The notes: generated from the letters alone by a model not told the origin. A stretch of 64,000 nucleotides of DNA from Corynebacterium stationis (GCF_001941345.1 NZ_CP009251.1:2108001-2172000), one strand, 5' to 3'. Counted from the stretch's first letter, positions 18,495 to 27,555 are shown. A program made the numbers and translations.

Positions 18495-18541
18495 AGTAAA
18501 CAATCTCTAGTAGGTAATTGTTTACTAGTTAGCAATTGCTA
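18495..18541. promoter_or_regulatory. Inverted repeats upstream of hpf (putative operator)
   Basis: AGTAAACAAT (18495-18504) and ATTGTTTACT (18517-18526) are a perfect 10-bp inverted repeat with a 12-base spacer. Beside it lies the perfect palindrome TAGCAATTGCTA (18530-18541). All are AT-rich, lie 66-112 bases before the hpf start, and have no T-run, so they look like operators more than a terminator. Confidence 0.6.
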
Positions 18542-18587
18542 CTGTGTGTGACAACTCCCATTCTAGCAGTGGTCATAACCTATGTCC

Positions 18588-19193
18588 CTAAACATCGGCA
18601 AAAACTAATCCCCCGGCGATTTTCGCCCCCGCTCCACGCAGTACTTCTACGGTGGCAGCAAGCGTGGAACCTGTGGTCATAACATCATCAATCACCATGA
18701 CCGGGGACTTTGGCGCGGGGGCATAGAGCTCGACGCTGCGGCGCATATTATTGCGACGTTCTTCAGCCGAGAGGGTGGACTGGTCGGCAGCCCCTTTAAA
18801 AATCCGCACGCACCGATGAACTTCCCTTCCCGTAGCGCGGCACATATCCACCACCGGGTCCCCGCCTCTCAACGCCGCTGACTTTTTACGCGTGGGGGCA
18901 GGCACGAGCGCCACCGTGGCTGGAATATCTCCACGGGCAACCAAATAGTCCAATGCTGCATGTATCACCGCTCCAACATGAGGACGTACCGCGCGATTGT
19001 TATATTCCTTCATCGCCAAGATGATATTTCGCCGCACCTCGGAATAGGAGCCGAGAGTAAACACGGGGACATCGAGAAGCGATCTGCGATAGATACGACG
19101 CGGTGGCTCCCGTAATTCCTCTTGACAGCCCCGGCACAAAACTGCCCCCGGTACGCGACACCCCGCGCACGACCGCGGGAGTAAAAGCTCCAT
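18588..19193 (-). CDS. comF: ComF family phosphoribosyltransferase-like protein
   Basis: The 201-residue protein has an N-terminal four-cysteine zinc site (C9, C12, C20, C23) and a C-terminal phosphoribosyltransferase fold with the PRPP-binding motif VMVIDDVMTTGST (about residues 165-177). This is the ComF/GntX pattern. ComF proteins are tied to DNA uptake in some bacteria; in corynebacteria the role is not established. The ATG directly follows the lpqB stop with no gap, so it is the last gene of the tmk-mtrA-mtrB-lpqB-comF cluster. Confidence 0.9.
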   Translation of the reverse strand: MELLLPRSCAGCRVPGAVLCRGCQEELREPPRRIYRRSLLDVPVFTLGSYSEVRRNIILAMKEYNNRAVRPHVGAVIHAALDYLVARGDIPATVALVPAPTRKKSAALRGGDPVVDMCRATGREVHRCVRIFKGAADQSTLSAEERRNNMRRSVELYAPAPKSPVMVIDDVMTTGSTLAATVEVLRGAGAKIAGGLVFADV

Positions 19194-20888
19194 CTAATTG
19201 GCCACAATCGGTGCGGAGCGCATTCCCTGCATGCTCGGGACCTCACGCCAGTAGGTAGATTCAGTTTCCACGGGCAACTGCAGCATCGCGTGATAATCGG
19301 TGATGTACAACGTCGACGGCGACGCGGCAATCGACACCACGGGAATGGTGATATTGCCCGAAGGCAAAGTAGACACCGAGGAGCCATCTTGCTCCACGCG
19401 CCACACCGGCGCTTCTTGGGTGGATGTGCCCACCACCAAGGAGCCATCTGCCTGCCAATCCAAACTCAGCGCAGTGCCACCCAATTCGCTGGCGGGGTTG
19501 TAGATATTCGTCAGGCGGAAATCACCTGAACGTTCACGCTCCACAACACCGATGTAAACCTCACCACCGATAATCATTGCCGCTTGCGCACCTGAATTTG
19601 AAAGCCGAATAACAGAGATTTCACCCTCGATAGAGTCCAAATCTGTGGTAATCACGCGCGTGGTGGTCAGCTCCCCAGTTTGCGGAGAGCGCACAACACG
19701 CATGACTTCATCGCCATCGACGACGGTCCACGCAGACTGGCCTGCATTTTCAAAGGTCGGGCGCGAAATAGTCTCAGCGCTTAAACCTTCTTCGATATCG
19801 CCTTCAATATCACCGAAGATAAATCGCGATTCATCTCCCTCTCGGCGTACCGCAGCGATAACTCCATCAGCGGTGATATCGGCAGATTCAATATTGCCGC
19901 CGTCGCCCAATCCCCCGGCTACAGGTTCAGCGGCATTGGCGGAGACCTGCAAGATATCGCCTTCGTGGAGAGCATAGAGCGGCGCTACCGAATTAGAGGC
20001 AACGCGGGGGTTATATTCCGCGAAGTCATCGGTAGTCATGGTCTCTAGATTTTCTACCAGCGGGGCACCATCTGCCGTTACCGTATAAGGTTCCTGAATA
20101 CCCGCGTGCGATAGCGTCCATACCAGCTCCGCCGCAAAGCGCAGGCGGTCTTCAGGAGACATATTTTGCATGCCGGCGAAGTTATAGACACCGTTCTCAA
20201 TGCCTAAGAACGCCGCATCATCGGGTACGACATTGGTGGTCGCCGGTGCCAAGCGTGAGGAAGGGCCCGCCAATAGCAAGGTAATCAATTGCGCATCGAG
20301 CGAGTTTTGGCTGCCAAAGAGCCAGCGCCGATCTGTAACTAATACCCCGGCGGTTTGACGATAAAAGTAGACGGGCAATGGCTGGTAATGATTACGCAGC
20401 TCGGTGCGTTCAAAGACCACGCCATCAGGCAAGTCGGTAATGCGCCATTCGTCATCGACCTGCTCCATGCGGATGGTTGTTTCATAGCCCGAATTTTCAG
20501 GCACATAGCTGCCGCCGGAGGCAATCGAACCAATGACACTGCCGCGCACGGTGAAGGCACGCTGGTCTGAGCGGTTGGTATTTTGTGAGGTCAGCTCAAT
20601 GAGGTCCACAATCCGCATGGACTCTTCTGGATCCCAATTTTGTGCAGCTTCTGGGCTTAAAAAGGAGCGTGCAGCACCATAGTCCGAGGAAGGAATCGCA
20701 GCTGCAGCATAAAATTCGCGGACCAACAGGTCAGCTTCCTGGCCAGGAGTTGGGCCCACGGCCGGGTCTACTTCAGGTTGCGGGGAAAAAGAACGCAGAA
20801 TATGCGGGTCTGAATTATTCGGCAAGGTTGAACAACCCGATAGGACTAAAGCTGGAATGGCGAGGGCAGCGATGAGACGTTTTTTCAT
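19194..20888 (-). CDS. lpqB: Lipoprotein LpqB, MtrAB accessory factor
   Basis: The 564-residue lipoprotein has a signal peptide ending in the lipobox LSGC, with C19 lipidated. Then comes a GerMN-like domain (about residues 60-310) and a six-to-seven-blade propeller-like LpqB domain. LpqB interacts with the sensor MtrB outside the membrane and affects MtrA phosphorylation, cell division and wall integrity in mycobacteria. Its ATG shares a base with the mtrB stop (TAATG). The conserved mtrA-mtrB-lpqB order is the strongest support for identity. Confidence 0.95.
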   Translation of the reverse strand: MKKRLIAALAIPALVLSGCSTLPNNSDPHILRSFSPQPEVDPAVGPTPGQEADLLVREFYAAAAIPSSDYGAARSFLSPEAAQNWDPEESMRIVDLIELTSQNTNRSDQRAFTVRGSVIGSIASGGSYVPENSGYETTIRMEQVDDEWRITDLPDGVVFERTELRNHYQPLPVYFYRQTAGVLVTDRRWLFGSQNSLDAQLITLLLAGPSSRLAPATTNVVPDDAAFLGIENGVYNFAGMQNMSPEDRLRFAAELVWTLSHAGIQEPYTVTADGAPLVENLETMTTDDFAEYNPRVASNSVAPLYALHEGDILQVSANAAEPVAGGLGDGGNIESADITADGVIAAVRREGDESRFIFGDIEGDIEEGLSAETISRPTFENAGQSAWTVVDGDEVMRVVRSPQTGELTTTRVITTDLDSIEGEISVIRLSNSGAQAAMIIGGEVYIGVVERERSGDFRLTNIYNPASELGGTALSLDWQADGSLVVGTSTQEAPVWRVEQDGSSVSTLPSGNITIPVVSIAASPSTLYITDYHAMLQLPVETESTYWREVPSMQGMRSAPIVAN

Positions 20889-22459
20889 TACTTCTCCTCG
20901 CTTTCTTCATCAATGACCACAGGTGCGTTTGGAAGCACCAAAGGCAAAGGTTCTTCCCCAAACGCTGCTCCAGGTTCACGCGGGATAATAAGGCGGAACC
21001 GGGAACCGATGCCCGGGATACCCGTGGCATCCAGGCTACCTCCATGCAATGACGCATCCTCGCGGGCAATCGCCAAACCCAGCCCGGTGCCGCCGGAATG
21101 ACGCTTACGAGAAGCATCGGCACGCCAGAAACGGTTGAATACTAACTCTTCCTGGCCTTCCTTAAGGCCCACGCCTTGATCTGTCACAGCAACCGCAACC
21201 GCAGTTTCGGTATGTCCGATATCTATGGTGACGGGGTTGCCTTCGGAGTGGTCGATGGCATTGGCCAAAAGGTTGCGCAGCACGCGTTCAATGCGGCGGG
21301 AATCGGCTTGCACATTAACGGGATAGTCCGGCAAGTTCGCGTTGATTTTTACATCAAGTTCTTTAGCCAAGTGCTCGGTTTGTTGCATCGCAGATTCGAT
21401 GCACGAACGAATATCCATCGACGATGCTTGTAGGTCTGCAACGCCCGCATCGTGGCGTGAAATCTCCAGCAAGTCCGCCAGCAGTTCCTCAAAGCGGTCG
21501 AGCTCACGGGTCATCAACTGACTAGCACGGCGCGTATGCGGTTCCAGGTTGTCCGCATCATCCGCGATCAAATCTGCTGCCATGCGCACGGTGGTTAGCG
21601 GCGTGCGCAGCTCGTGCGAGACATCGGAAGTGAATTGGCGCTGCAGATCACCGTATTCTTCCAGCTGCGTAATCTGCTTCGACAGCTTATCCGCCATGTC
21701 ATTGAACGAGGCAGCCAAACGCCCCATCTCATCTTCGCCGTCAACCACCATGCGCTCGCGCAGATGTCCGGCGGCAAGCCGCTGAGCGATGCGCGAGGCC
21801 GAACGAATCGGGGTAATAACCTGCTGAATAGCAAGCCATGCAATACCGACCAACAGCACGACTACGACCACCCCGGCGGCAGAGAGCAAACCGCGCATCA
21901 GTGCCATGGTAGATTCTTCATTTTCCATGGACATGACCAGATAAAGCTGCAGTTCGGGAATATCTGCCATGGTCGGAGTACCCACCACTAGCGCGTGGTA
22001 GCTCGACCCGCCTGGCTGGTCAATCGTTGTAAATTGATACGCCACCTGGTCATTAGCCACTGAATTACGCAAAGGCTCAGGGATGCGATAGCCCTCGGGT
22101 GCAGTGGTTATTTCCCCACTGGAGTTTTCCACCACGATGACTGGCTCGTAGGTGGTATTCGACTCCCCGCCTTCGGCGCTTAGCTGAGTCAAAGAAGCCC
22201 GCGCTGAGTTAATACGCACTTGGACAGAGTTCGCTGCCCCAGTGGCATTAATTTGCTGTTCGACGGCAATGCGCGCGCGATCAATTTCTTGATCCCCGAT
22301 GCCAATCTTTTGATCAACCAGACGCTGCGTAAGCACCGATACAAGCGCATAAGCCAAGATGATCATGACCACCGTGGAGGCAACCAAAATCATGCCAATG
22401 ACGCGTACCTGCAACGAGGTACGCCACATTTCACTTATGACGTCGCGTAAATGGCGCAA
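20888..22459 (-). CDS. mtrB: Sensor histidine kinase MtrB
   Basis: The 523-residue sensor kinase has a membrane helix at about 15-40, an extracytoplasmic sensor of about 150 residues, a second helix near 185-215, a HAMP domain, a HisKA domain with the phosphorylated His in VSHELRTPLTTVR (about residue 282), and an ATP-binding domain with N box (RNLLANAIDHS), G1 (DQGVGL) and G2 (GGTGLGLAI). MtrB phosphorylates MtrA and governs cell-wall hydrolases, division and osmotic response. It lies 52 bases after mtrA and overlaps lpqB by one base. Confidence 0.96.
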   Translation of the reverse strand: MRHLRDVISEMWRTSLQVRVIGMILVASTVVMIILAYALVSVLTQRLVDQKIGIGDQEIDRARIAVEQQINATGAANSVQVRINSARASLTQLSAEGGESNTTYEPVIVVENSSGEITTAPEGYRIPEPLRNSVANDQVAYQFTTIDQPGGSSYHALVVGTPTMADIPELQLYLVMSMENEESTMALMRGLLSAAGVVVVVLLVGIAWLAIQQVITPIRSASRIAQRLAAGHLRERMVVDGEDEMGRLAASFNDMADKLSKQITQLEEYGDLQRQFTSDVSHELRTPLTTVRMAADLIADDADNLEPHTRRASQLMTRELDRFEELLADLLEISRHDAGVADLQASSMDIRSCIESAMQQTEHLAKELDVKINANLPDYPVNVQADSRRIERVLRNLLANAIDHSEGNPVTIDIGHTETAVAVAVTDQGVGLKEGQEELVFNRFWRADASRKRHSGGTGLGLAIAREDASLHGGSLDATGIPGIGSRFRLIIPREPGAAFGEEPLPLVLPNAPVVIDEESEEK

Positions 22460-22511
22460 CCGGGACTTAATAACTGAATGCCTCCATCACTGATGAAAAA
22501 CTAACTAGCAA

Positions 22512-23210
22512 CTAGTCGTTTTTACCAGTCTTATAACCAACACCGCGCACGGTCAACACAATCTGCGGATCTTCAGGATCATGTTCAATCTTGGCGCGCA
22601 AACGCTGCACGTGCACGTTCACCAGGCGAGTATCCGAGGCGTGACGGTAGCCCCACACCTTTTCCAATAGCTCCTCACGCGTGTGGACCTGGCCTGGCTT
22701 ACGAGCCATCTCCACCAGCAGGTCAAATTCCAGCGGGGTCAAAGAAAGCTCTTCGCCTGGTCCGCCTTGCGGGGAGCGGCGGGTCACGGTGTGCTCAGAG
22801 ACATCAACGAACAAGTCGCCGACCTCGATAAGCTCCGAGGACTTTGTCTCCGTACGGCGCAGACGCGCACGCACGCGCGCTACCAATTCCTTCGGCTTGA
22901 AAGGCTTAGTGACATAGTCATCCGCCCCGGATTCCAAGCCCAGCACGACGTCAACGGTGTCAGTCTTCGCGGTGAGCATGACAATAGGAACGTTGGAATC
23001 TCGGCGAATCGCGCGGCAAATGTCCACGCCATTCATTCCCGGAAGCATCAAGTCCAACAAGATGAGATCCGGATTATGCTGCTCAAAGGCTGGGACTGCA
23101 TCATTTCCGTCGGTAATGGGGATGGGCTGGAGCCCCTCGGATTCGAGGACAATAGTCAACATTTCCGAAATGGCAGGATCATCATCTACCACCAGGATTT
23201 TTGGCGCCAC
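22512..23210 (-). CDS. mtrA: Response regulator MtrA
   Basis: The 232-residue OmpR-family regulator has a receiver domain with the acidic pair DD (residues 9-11), phospho-acceptor D53 in LLDLMLPGMNG, and Lys in TKPFKPKEL, followed by a winged-helix DNA-binding domain (LTPLEFDLLVEMARKPG; RLVNVHVQRLRAKIE). It is essential in M. tuberculosis and controls peptidoglycan hydrolases and osmoregulation genes. The start is two bases after the tmk stop, placing it inside the tmk operon, though an internal promoter within tmk is possible. Confidence 0.97.
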   Translation of the reverse strand: MAPKILVVDDDPAISEMLTIVLESEGLQPIPITDGNDAVPAFEQHNPDLILLDLMLPGMNGVDICRAIRRDSNVPIVMLTAKTDTVDVVLGLESGADDYVTKPFKPKELVARVRARLRRTETKSSELIEVGDLFVDVSEHTVTRRSPQGGPGEELSLTPLEFDLLVEMARKPGQVHTREELLEKVWGYRHASDTRLVNVHVQRLRAKIEHDPEDPQIVLTVRGVGYKTGKND

Positions 23211-23212
23211 TT

Positions 23213-23827
23213 TTACTCCCCTACGAGGTCGAGAACTTTGCCGATGATACTACCTTGATCCGCGGTAGCAATCCACTGGCCAGCCCAATTGCAAGCTGCG
23301 AGTCGCTCATAAGCGGCTGCTGTTGCAGACTGCAGATCAGAGTCTTTTTCATACTGGTCTTTCTCGCGGGTGGCGTCTTCTGCTTCTCGTGATGAGGCGC
23401 GTTGCGCCGCAACCTCAACCGGCGTGGAGAGATACACCTGCAAGGAGGGCTTCGGTAAGCCAAGACGATCGAATTCCAGCTCATAAACCCAGTCCATGAC
23501 CGCATCATCACCCAGTCGGGCAGCAGAGTATGCAGCATTAGATGCCGCGTAGCGATCCAAAATCAACAGCGAGGAGCTCTCTGCGGCCGCCTCTAATTGC
23601 GATTTCGCGCCGTGGCGATCCAAGGCAAATAACGTCGCCATGGCATAGGCCGACGAGGTTAAGTCCCCCATGCGGCCGTACAGCGCTTCCTGGGCAAGCT
23701 GAGCGTGAATAGAATCCGCATACCGAGGAAAGCTCAAGACCTCCACCGGAATATCTAATGCGTCGCGCAGCTTGTGAACCAGCGTGTTTTTTCCAGCGCC
23801 GTCAATTCCTTCAATCGCAATAATCAT
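23213..23827 (-). CDS. tmk: dTMP kinase
   Basis: The 204-residue enzyme phosphorylates dTMP to dTDP. The P-loop GIDGAGKNT (residues 7-15) has Asn where many enzymes have Ser/Thr, as other actinobacterial Tmk proteins also vary here. Other features: the substrate site LSFPRYAD, the LDRY motif, and a lid region with Arg-rich SSREAEDATREKDQYEK. Its ATG overlaps the stop of the DUF4259 gene by one base and mtrA follows after two bases. In M. tuberculosis and C. glutamicum sahH stands directly upstream instead of DUF4259. Confidence 0.94.
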   Translation of the reverse strand: MIIAIEGIDGAGKNTLVHKLRDALDIPVEVLSFPRYADSIHAQLAQEALYGRMGDLTSSAYAMATLFALDRHGAKSQLEAAAESSSLLILDRYAASNAAYSAARLGDDAVMDWVYELEFDRLGLPKPSLQVYLSTPVEVAAQRASSREAEDATREKDQYEKDSDLQSATAAAYERLAACNWAGQWIATADQGSIIGKVLDLVGE

Positions 23828-24180
23828 TAAGCGAGGGCTTCAAGAAATGGCTCGAGGTCAAACTCTTCTTCTACTTCTTCAAGAAGCTCGGTTGCCTTTT
23901 CGTTCAAAGACTCAGCGGAGTAGCCCACTAGGTCACGGATATACGGGTAGTTGGATACAACATCCCCCGCGGTGAAAGGTGCACCTGCCCAGATAGCAGC
24001 AATGGTGGCTGCCGCGAGTGCATTTTGCTCTTCTTCTTCGGTTGCTTGGCTTTCTCCGGTGGCCAGCATGATGGCGTCGTGGATTGCTTCGATGACGTCA
24101 TCTTCTTCCAAGGAGTTCAAATCTTCGAGAAATTCGACATTGTCTTCACTGGTGAAAATATGCTCATCCCAAGTGCTCAT
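23827..24180 (-). CDS. DUF4259 family protein
   Basis: This 117-residue very acidic protein begins MSTWDEHIFTSEDNVEFLEDL, the typical start of DUF4259 (a WG-nFdND pattern followed by a helix). The rest is helical, with an EEVEEEFDLEPFLEAL end. No catalytic or metal motif is visible. Members occur in actinobacteria and are sometimes associated with immunity-like or stress proteins, but function is unproven. The ATG has an AAAGGAG site. It overlaps tmk by one base and so heads the tmk-mtrAB operon, where relatives have sahH. Confidence 0.82.
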   Translation of the reverse strand: MSTWDEHIFTSEDNVEFLEDLNSLEEDDVIEAIHDAIMLATGESQATEEEEQNALAAATIAAIWAGAPFTAGDVVSNYPYIRDLVGYSAESLNEKATELLEEVEEEFDLEPFLEALA

Positions 24181-24512
24181 GGGCTCTGCTCCTTTTAACT
24201 TTTTCTCGTGCTTTATAGCGGATTACAAGGCGTGGCAATTCTGCACAATCGACACTAGCCAACTTGGTCACGCTAGCCTAGTAATAACTGCCGGGCGTGG
24301 CTTCAATTAATAACAAGCAAGCCACAACACTCACTCTTCCACTGGCGTGAGGTTGACCACAAATGGGGCTAGTTTCACGACCATGCCTGAAGAAAACGCC
24401 TGCTGAAGCCGCGTTTTTCCTGCCGGGAAAAAGATCGCGCGAAAGTATTCCCCTCACTAGACCCTCGTGGTACTCTCGTTATTAATTTGTTACCAACCTG
24501 GAAAGGGCGCCT
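24181..24512. other. Intergenic region, divergent promoters; no gene seen
   Basis: The 332 bases separate the DUF4259 gene and the divergent secreted-protein gene. I see no coding remnant of sahH and no strong hairpin. The last part carries GAAAGG shortly before GTG 24513, the ribosome binding site of the secreted-protein gene. Confidence 0.5.
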
Positions 24513-25262
24513 GTGAATTCAGATGTTCGTCGCGTCACCATATTTTTCACGGTAGGACTGCTTGCTGCGGCTGCCGTGGGTTTTGGTGTGTGGCGAATGG
24601 GCAGCCCTTCATCGGTCAACGCGGATCCGACTATCACGACGCAAACCTCCTCAGAGAATACGTCGACGGAGAAGAAGGATGCTCAGACTACTGAAGAGTC
24701 TGAAACCCAGGAACTCCGTGAGCAGGAGTCTGTTCCTGCCCAGGCCGCTGCCCCGAATTACGGTGATGACCCGTTCTTGGCGCCTAATTCCGTGGTCAAT
24801 CCTCAGCGTGAAACCCCAACTCCGACCAATGTGTATCGTCCAGAGCCAATTTTCGGTGAGGAATACGATTCTTATGCGCAGAGCTCAGGGGCTCAGAATG
24901 AATTCGACGCCGATGGCGATGAGAATCAGACTGAAGAGGCTTTAACATCTGATAGTGAAGCTACGCAGTCTCCTGATGAGACCACTGACGGCTCGGCACC
25001 TTCGACCAGCCCAGATCAAGATGGCGACGATAATGTGACTACTCGCCCATCGGGTCCGAGCGAAGAGCCAACGGAGCCAAATGAGTCTACGCAGCCAGCT
25101 GAACCTTCTGAGCCAGTGGATACGTCGAAGCCAACCCAGCCTGGCAAGCCAGTAAACCCTGCTGCTCCGACTGAATCCCTCAAGCCGCAGACGACTGTGA
25201 GCCAGTCGCCAACGACAACGCGGACGCAGCAGGCGCCCGCTACAACTGGTAGCTCTTACTGA
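24513..25262 (+). CDS. Secreted or anchored Thr/Ser/Pro-rich protein
   Basis: The 249-residue protein has a short basic N-terminus and one hydrophobic helix (residues 8-26) acting as signal or anchor. The rest is low complexity: an acidic Asp/Glu/Gln part (about 30-170), then Pro/Thr/Ser/Glu-rich near-repeats such as PTEPNESTQPAEPSEP and PTQPGKPVNPAAPTE. Such tails resemble wall-spanning or glycosylated stalks of corynebacterial surface proteins, but no folded domain follows and no LPXTG is present. GTG 24513 follows GAAAGG. Its end overlaps manA, convergent, by seven bases. Function unknown. Confidence 0.7.
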   Translation: MNSDVRRVTIFFTVGLLAAAAVGFGVWRMGSPSSVNADPTITTQTSSENTSTEKKDAQTTEESETQELREQESVPAQAAAPNYGDDPFLAPNSVVNPQRETPTPTNVYRPEPIFGEEYDSYAQSSGAQNEFDADGDENQTEEALTSDSEATQSPDETTDGSAPSTSPDQDGDDNVTTRPSGPSEEPTEPNESTQPAEPSEPVDTSKPTQPGKPVNPAAPTESLKPQTTVSQSPTTTRTQQAPATTGSSY

Positions 25263-26479
25263 ACTCGTGCGATAAAAGCTTGAGCTTTACCCTGAGTACT
25301 CAAGGTGACATCACCATCGGAGGCAGGTAGCCATGCGGCATCGGAAGGCAGAAGCTCCAAGCTGGAGCCATCTTGAGTCTCCAGCGTCAAAGTACCAGAG
25401 GTGCATAAAATAATGCCTGGCCCCTCACTTTCGGATACGACCTCATCGCCTGCCTTTAGGTCACAGCGCGTGAGTGTGTATTCCTCTACTGGCACTGGGT
25501 AGTTCAACACTTGCGCGGAATCTGACAAGCTAATCTGCTCAACACGTGGGTCGCTGATCGTGTTAAAAGATAGAACTTTCACGAGCTCAGGTACATCAAC
25601 ATGTTTTGGAGTTAGCCCGCCGCGCAGCACGTTATCGGAGTTGGCCATAATTTCCACGCCCAGTCCACGCACGTAGGCGTGTAATTGGCCAGCGTTGAGA
25701 TAAATCGCCTCACCAGGGCTTAGTTGCACGTGATTGAGCAAGAGCGCACCTAAAACACCCACGTCACCGGGGTAAAGCTCGTTTAACTCAATGATGGTCT
25801 CTAAAACTGGGCGCATCCAAGAAGTGGAGTTAAGCGTTGTCAGCAACTGCTTGGAAGATTCCATCAGCGCCGAGATCAACTCGCGGCGGGTGGCTGCAGG
25901 AATAGTAATCCAGGTGGTAAATAGCGCCCGAAGATTATCTGCTTCTTCTTCTTTAGTCAGACGTCCTTTGGCAATATGCATGCTGGTAAACCGGTTGAGC
26001 TCTTCACAATCTAGGGCATTGAAAAGCTCACGAGTGTGCACCAGCGGGCGAAATCCTGCCATGGCATAAAAATCAGTTAAGGCAACGATGAGTTCCGGCT
26101 TGTGATTGTCGTCCTTGTAGCTGCGCTGCGGCGCATCCATGGCGACCTTTTGGGAATTCTCGCGTGCAAAGCCCTGGCGCGCTTGTTCTTTAGACGGGTG
26201 TGCTTGCAAAGACAAAGGTTCATCAGCGGAAAGAATCTTCAGCAAAAAAGGTAGCTTGCCGTCGAATTCCGCAGCGACATTTTCCCCAAGGGCTGTTTGG
26301 GGGTCTGCTGCAATAACCGCATTCAGTGGCTCATCTTCAATCGTCGCAGGACCTGCTGGGTGAGCGCCGTACCAAAGCTCTGCGATGGGATAATTGGATG
26401 CAGCCTTGCCTTGCAAGTGCGGAATGAGTGTCTTAGAACCCCATGAATAGGTTCGGGTGGCACTGTTAAGCAGTTGCAT
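25256..26479 (-). CDS. manA: Mannose-6-phosphate isomerase, class I
   Basis: The 407-residue zinc enzyme converts fructose-6-phosphate and mannose-6-phosphate, the entry to GDP-mannose for mannan, PIMs and lipoarabinomannan. Type I motifs are visible: the start with TRTYSWGSKTLIP, the zinc-binding LQAHPSKEQA and DNHKPELIVAL, and AGQLHAYVRGLGVEIMANSDN. ATG 26479 is chosen because AAGGAAG precedes it, it overlaps the tobH stop by one base, and conserved sequence begins there; the upstream in-frame start lies deep in tobH. Operon tobH-manA. Confidence 0.95.
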   Translation of the reverse strand: MQLLNSATRTYSWGSKTLIPHLQGKAASNYPIAELWYGAHPAGPATIEDEPLNAVIAADPQTALGENVAAEFDGKLPFLLKILSADEPLSLQAHPSKEQARQGFARENSQKVAMDAPQRSYKDDNHKPELIVALTDFYAMAGFRPLVHTRELFNALDCEELNRFTSMHIAKGRLTKEEEADNLRALFTTWITIPAATRRELISALMESSKQLLTTLNSTSWMRPVLETIIELNELYPGDVGVLGALLLNHVQLSPGEAIYLNAGQLHAYVRGLGVEIMANSDNVLRGGLTPKHVDVPELVKVLSFNTISDPRVEQISLSDSAQVLNYPVPVEEYTLTRCDLKAGDEVVSESEGPGIILCTSGTLTLETQDGSSLELLPSDAAWLPASDGDVTLSTQGKAQAFIARVQ

Positions 26480-27501
26480 TAATCTTCCTTCAAAACATCG
26501 TAAGCGGTCGCGGCAAAGGCGCGGATGAGCAATTGAACGGCGCAAACCAAATCACTGAGGCCAGGATCGGTGCATGCCATAGCGAGGGAATGCGGCAGAT
26601 GTGACTCCGCCTGCCCCCACACAATTATTTTTAAGGGTACTAGAGTCTTTTCCCCATCCAGGAAAGGGTCATAAAAAATGTCATCGCGCGCAGAGTTATC
26701 CTGGTTGCGTTCTAACACCATAGGTACGAGTTCAGGTTCTACAAATTCACCTGATAGCCCGTGCGCTGACCAGATTTGTGCGGCACATCGGGCAACAGCC
26801 ATTCCAATATTGATTCCGACTGGCAGATCCGCTGGCTTATCGATGCGTGCTGCAGTGTGCAGTACACGCGCCTGGGCGGTAAATTCCCGCAGGGCACGCC
26901 CAGGGTTTACTGTGGCATCACGTTCTGGGGAAAGCTGCTGTAATTCTTCATCAGCGATATCGGCGAGCTCATGCAGGCGCTCAGCGACGATAACCTCAGC
27001 GTCAGTGATCGACCACAGCACGGCTAAAAGCCCTGCGATATAACGGCTTGGGGATCCCCCATCAGCGGTCGGCGGTAGTGGGAACGTCAGTGTCTCGTGC
27101 GGTGCATCTTCTGCTAGTGGCCCACGATTTGGTCCGATAAGCGCTGTAGTTGCTCCCCTGCGCGCGGCAGTAATCAAGGCCAAAGAAGCCCAATCGGCAT
27201 CGGCGCGCTCTCCTACCACTACGACTAAATCAAGCGGGCCTACAAAGTGTGGCAGCTTGTCAGCAATGGTAATCGGCCAAGCAAGCGGTGATATTAATTC
27301 AGTCACCATCTCTGCGCTGGCGCGCGCAACTTGGTCAGTTGGCAGGATAACAATGGAGCGATATTCCGCCCCGCGCACGACGTTTAAGTGCTGGATATGT
27401 GCGGCGATAGCGCGAATGTGTGCACCTTCGTGTGCAACATCGAAAAAGCGCACGGTTTCTGGGTCATACTGGGAGCCAGAAAAATAGCCTTCATCTGTCA
27501 T
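26479..27501 (-). CDS. TobH-like protein with SIS/PGI-like fold
   Basis: The 340-residue protein resembles the conserved TobH proteins encoded between manA and pmmA in mycobacteria and corynebacteria (the Rv3256c position). It contains features of sugar isomerase-like domains: ALDLVVVVGERADADWASLAL and RRGATTALIGPNRG. No experimentally established role is known to me; location suggests mannose metabolism, perhaps a bifunctional phosphoglucose/phosphomannose isomerase-like protein that lacks some catalytic residues. A TAGGCT hexamer seven bases before the ATG predicts a leaderless mRNA. Confidence 0.8.
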   Translation of the reverse strand: MTDEGYFSGSQYDPETVRFFDVAHEGAHIRAIAAHIQHLNVVRGAEYRSIVILPTDQVARASAEMVTELISPLAWPITIADKLPHFVGPLDLVVVVGERADADWASLALITAARRGATTALIGPNRGPLAEDAPHETLTFPLPPTADGGSPSRYIAGLLAVLWSITDAEVIVAERLHELADIADEELQQLSPERDATVNPGRALREFTAQARVLHTAARIDKPADLPVGINIGMAVARCAAQIWSAHGLSGEFVEPELVPMVLERNQDNSARDDIFYDPFLDGEKTLVPLKIIVWGQAESHLPHSLAMACTDPGLSDLVCAVQLLIRAFAATAYDVLKED

Positions 27502-27508
27502 GGCTTCA

Positions 27509-27514
27509 AGCCTA
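27509..27514 (-). promoter_or_regulatory. -10 hexamer TAGGCT of tobH-manA
   Basis: TAGGCT on the minus strand, seven nt before ATG 27501 with no Shine-Dalgarno. The same hexamer and spacing recur before the DUF1801 and DUF1707 genes. Confidence 0.5.
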
Positions 27515-27543
27515 GTAAATGCTTGCTTGTCGTGGTGGCGCGG

Positions 27544-27549
27544 TAATCT
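27544..27549 (+). promoter_or_regulatory. -10 hexamer TAATCT of cobA
   Basis: TAATCT lies six nt before ATG 27556 with no ribosome binding site, so a leaderless cobA mRNA is likely. Confidence 0.55.
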
Positions 27550-27555
27550 ATTTAC

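Noticed and set aside
24181..24512. Remnant of sahH upstream of tmk
   Set aside because: No frame in this stretch resembles S-adenosylhomocysteine hydrolase; the gene is absent rather than decayed.
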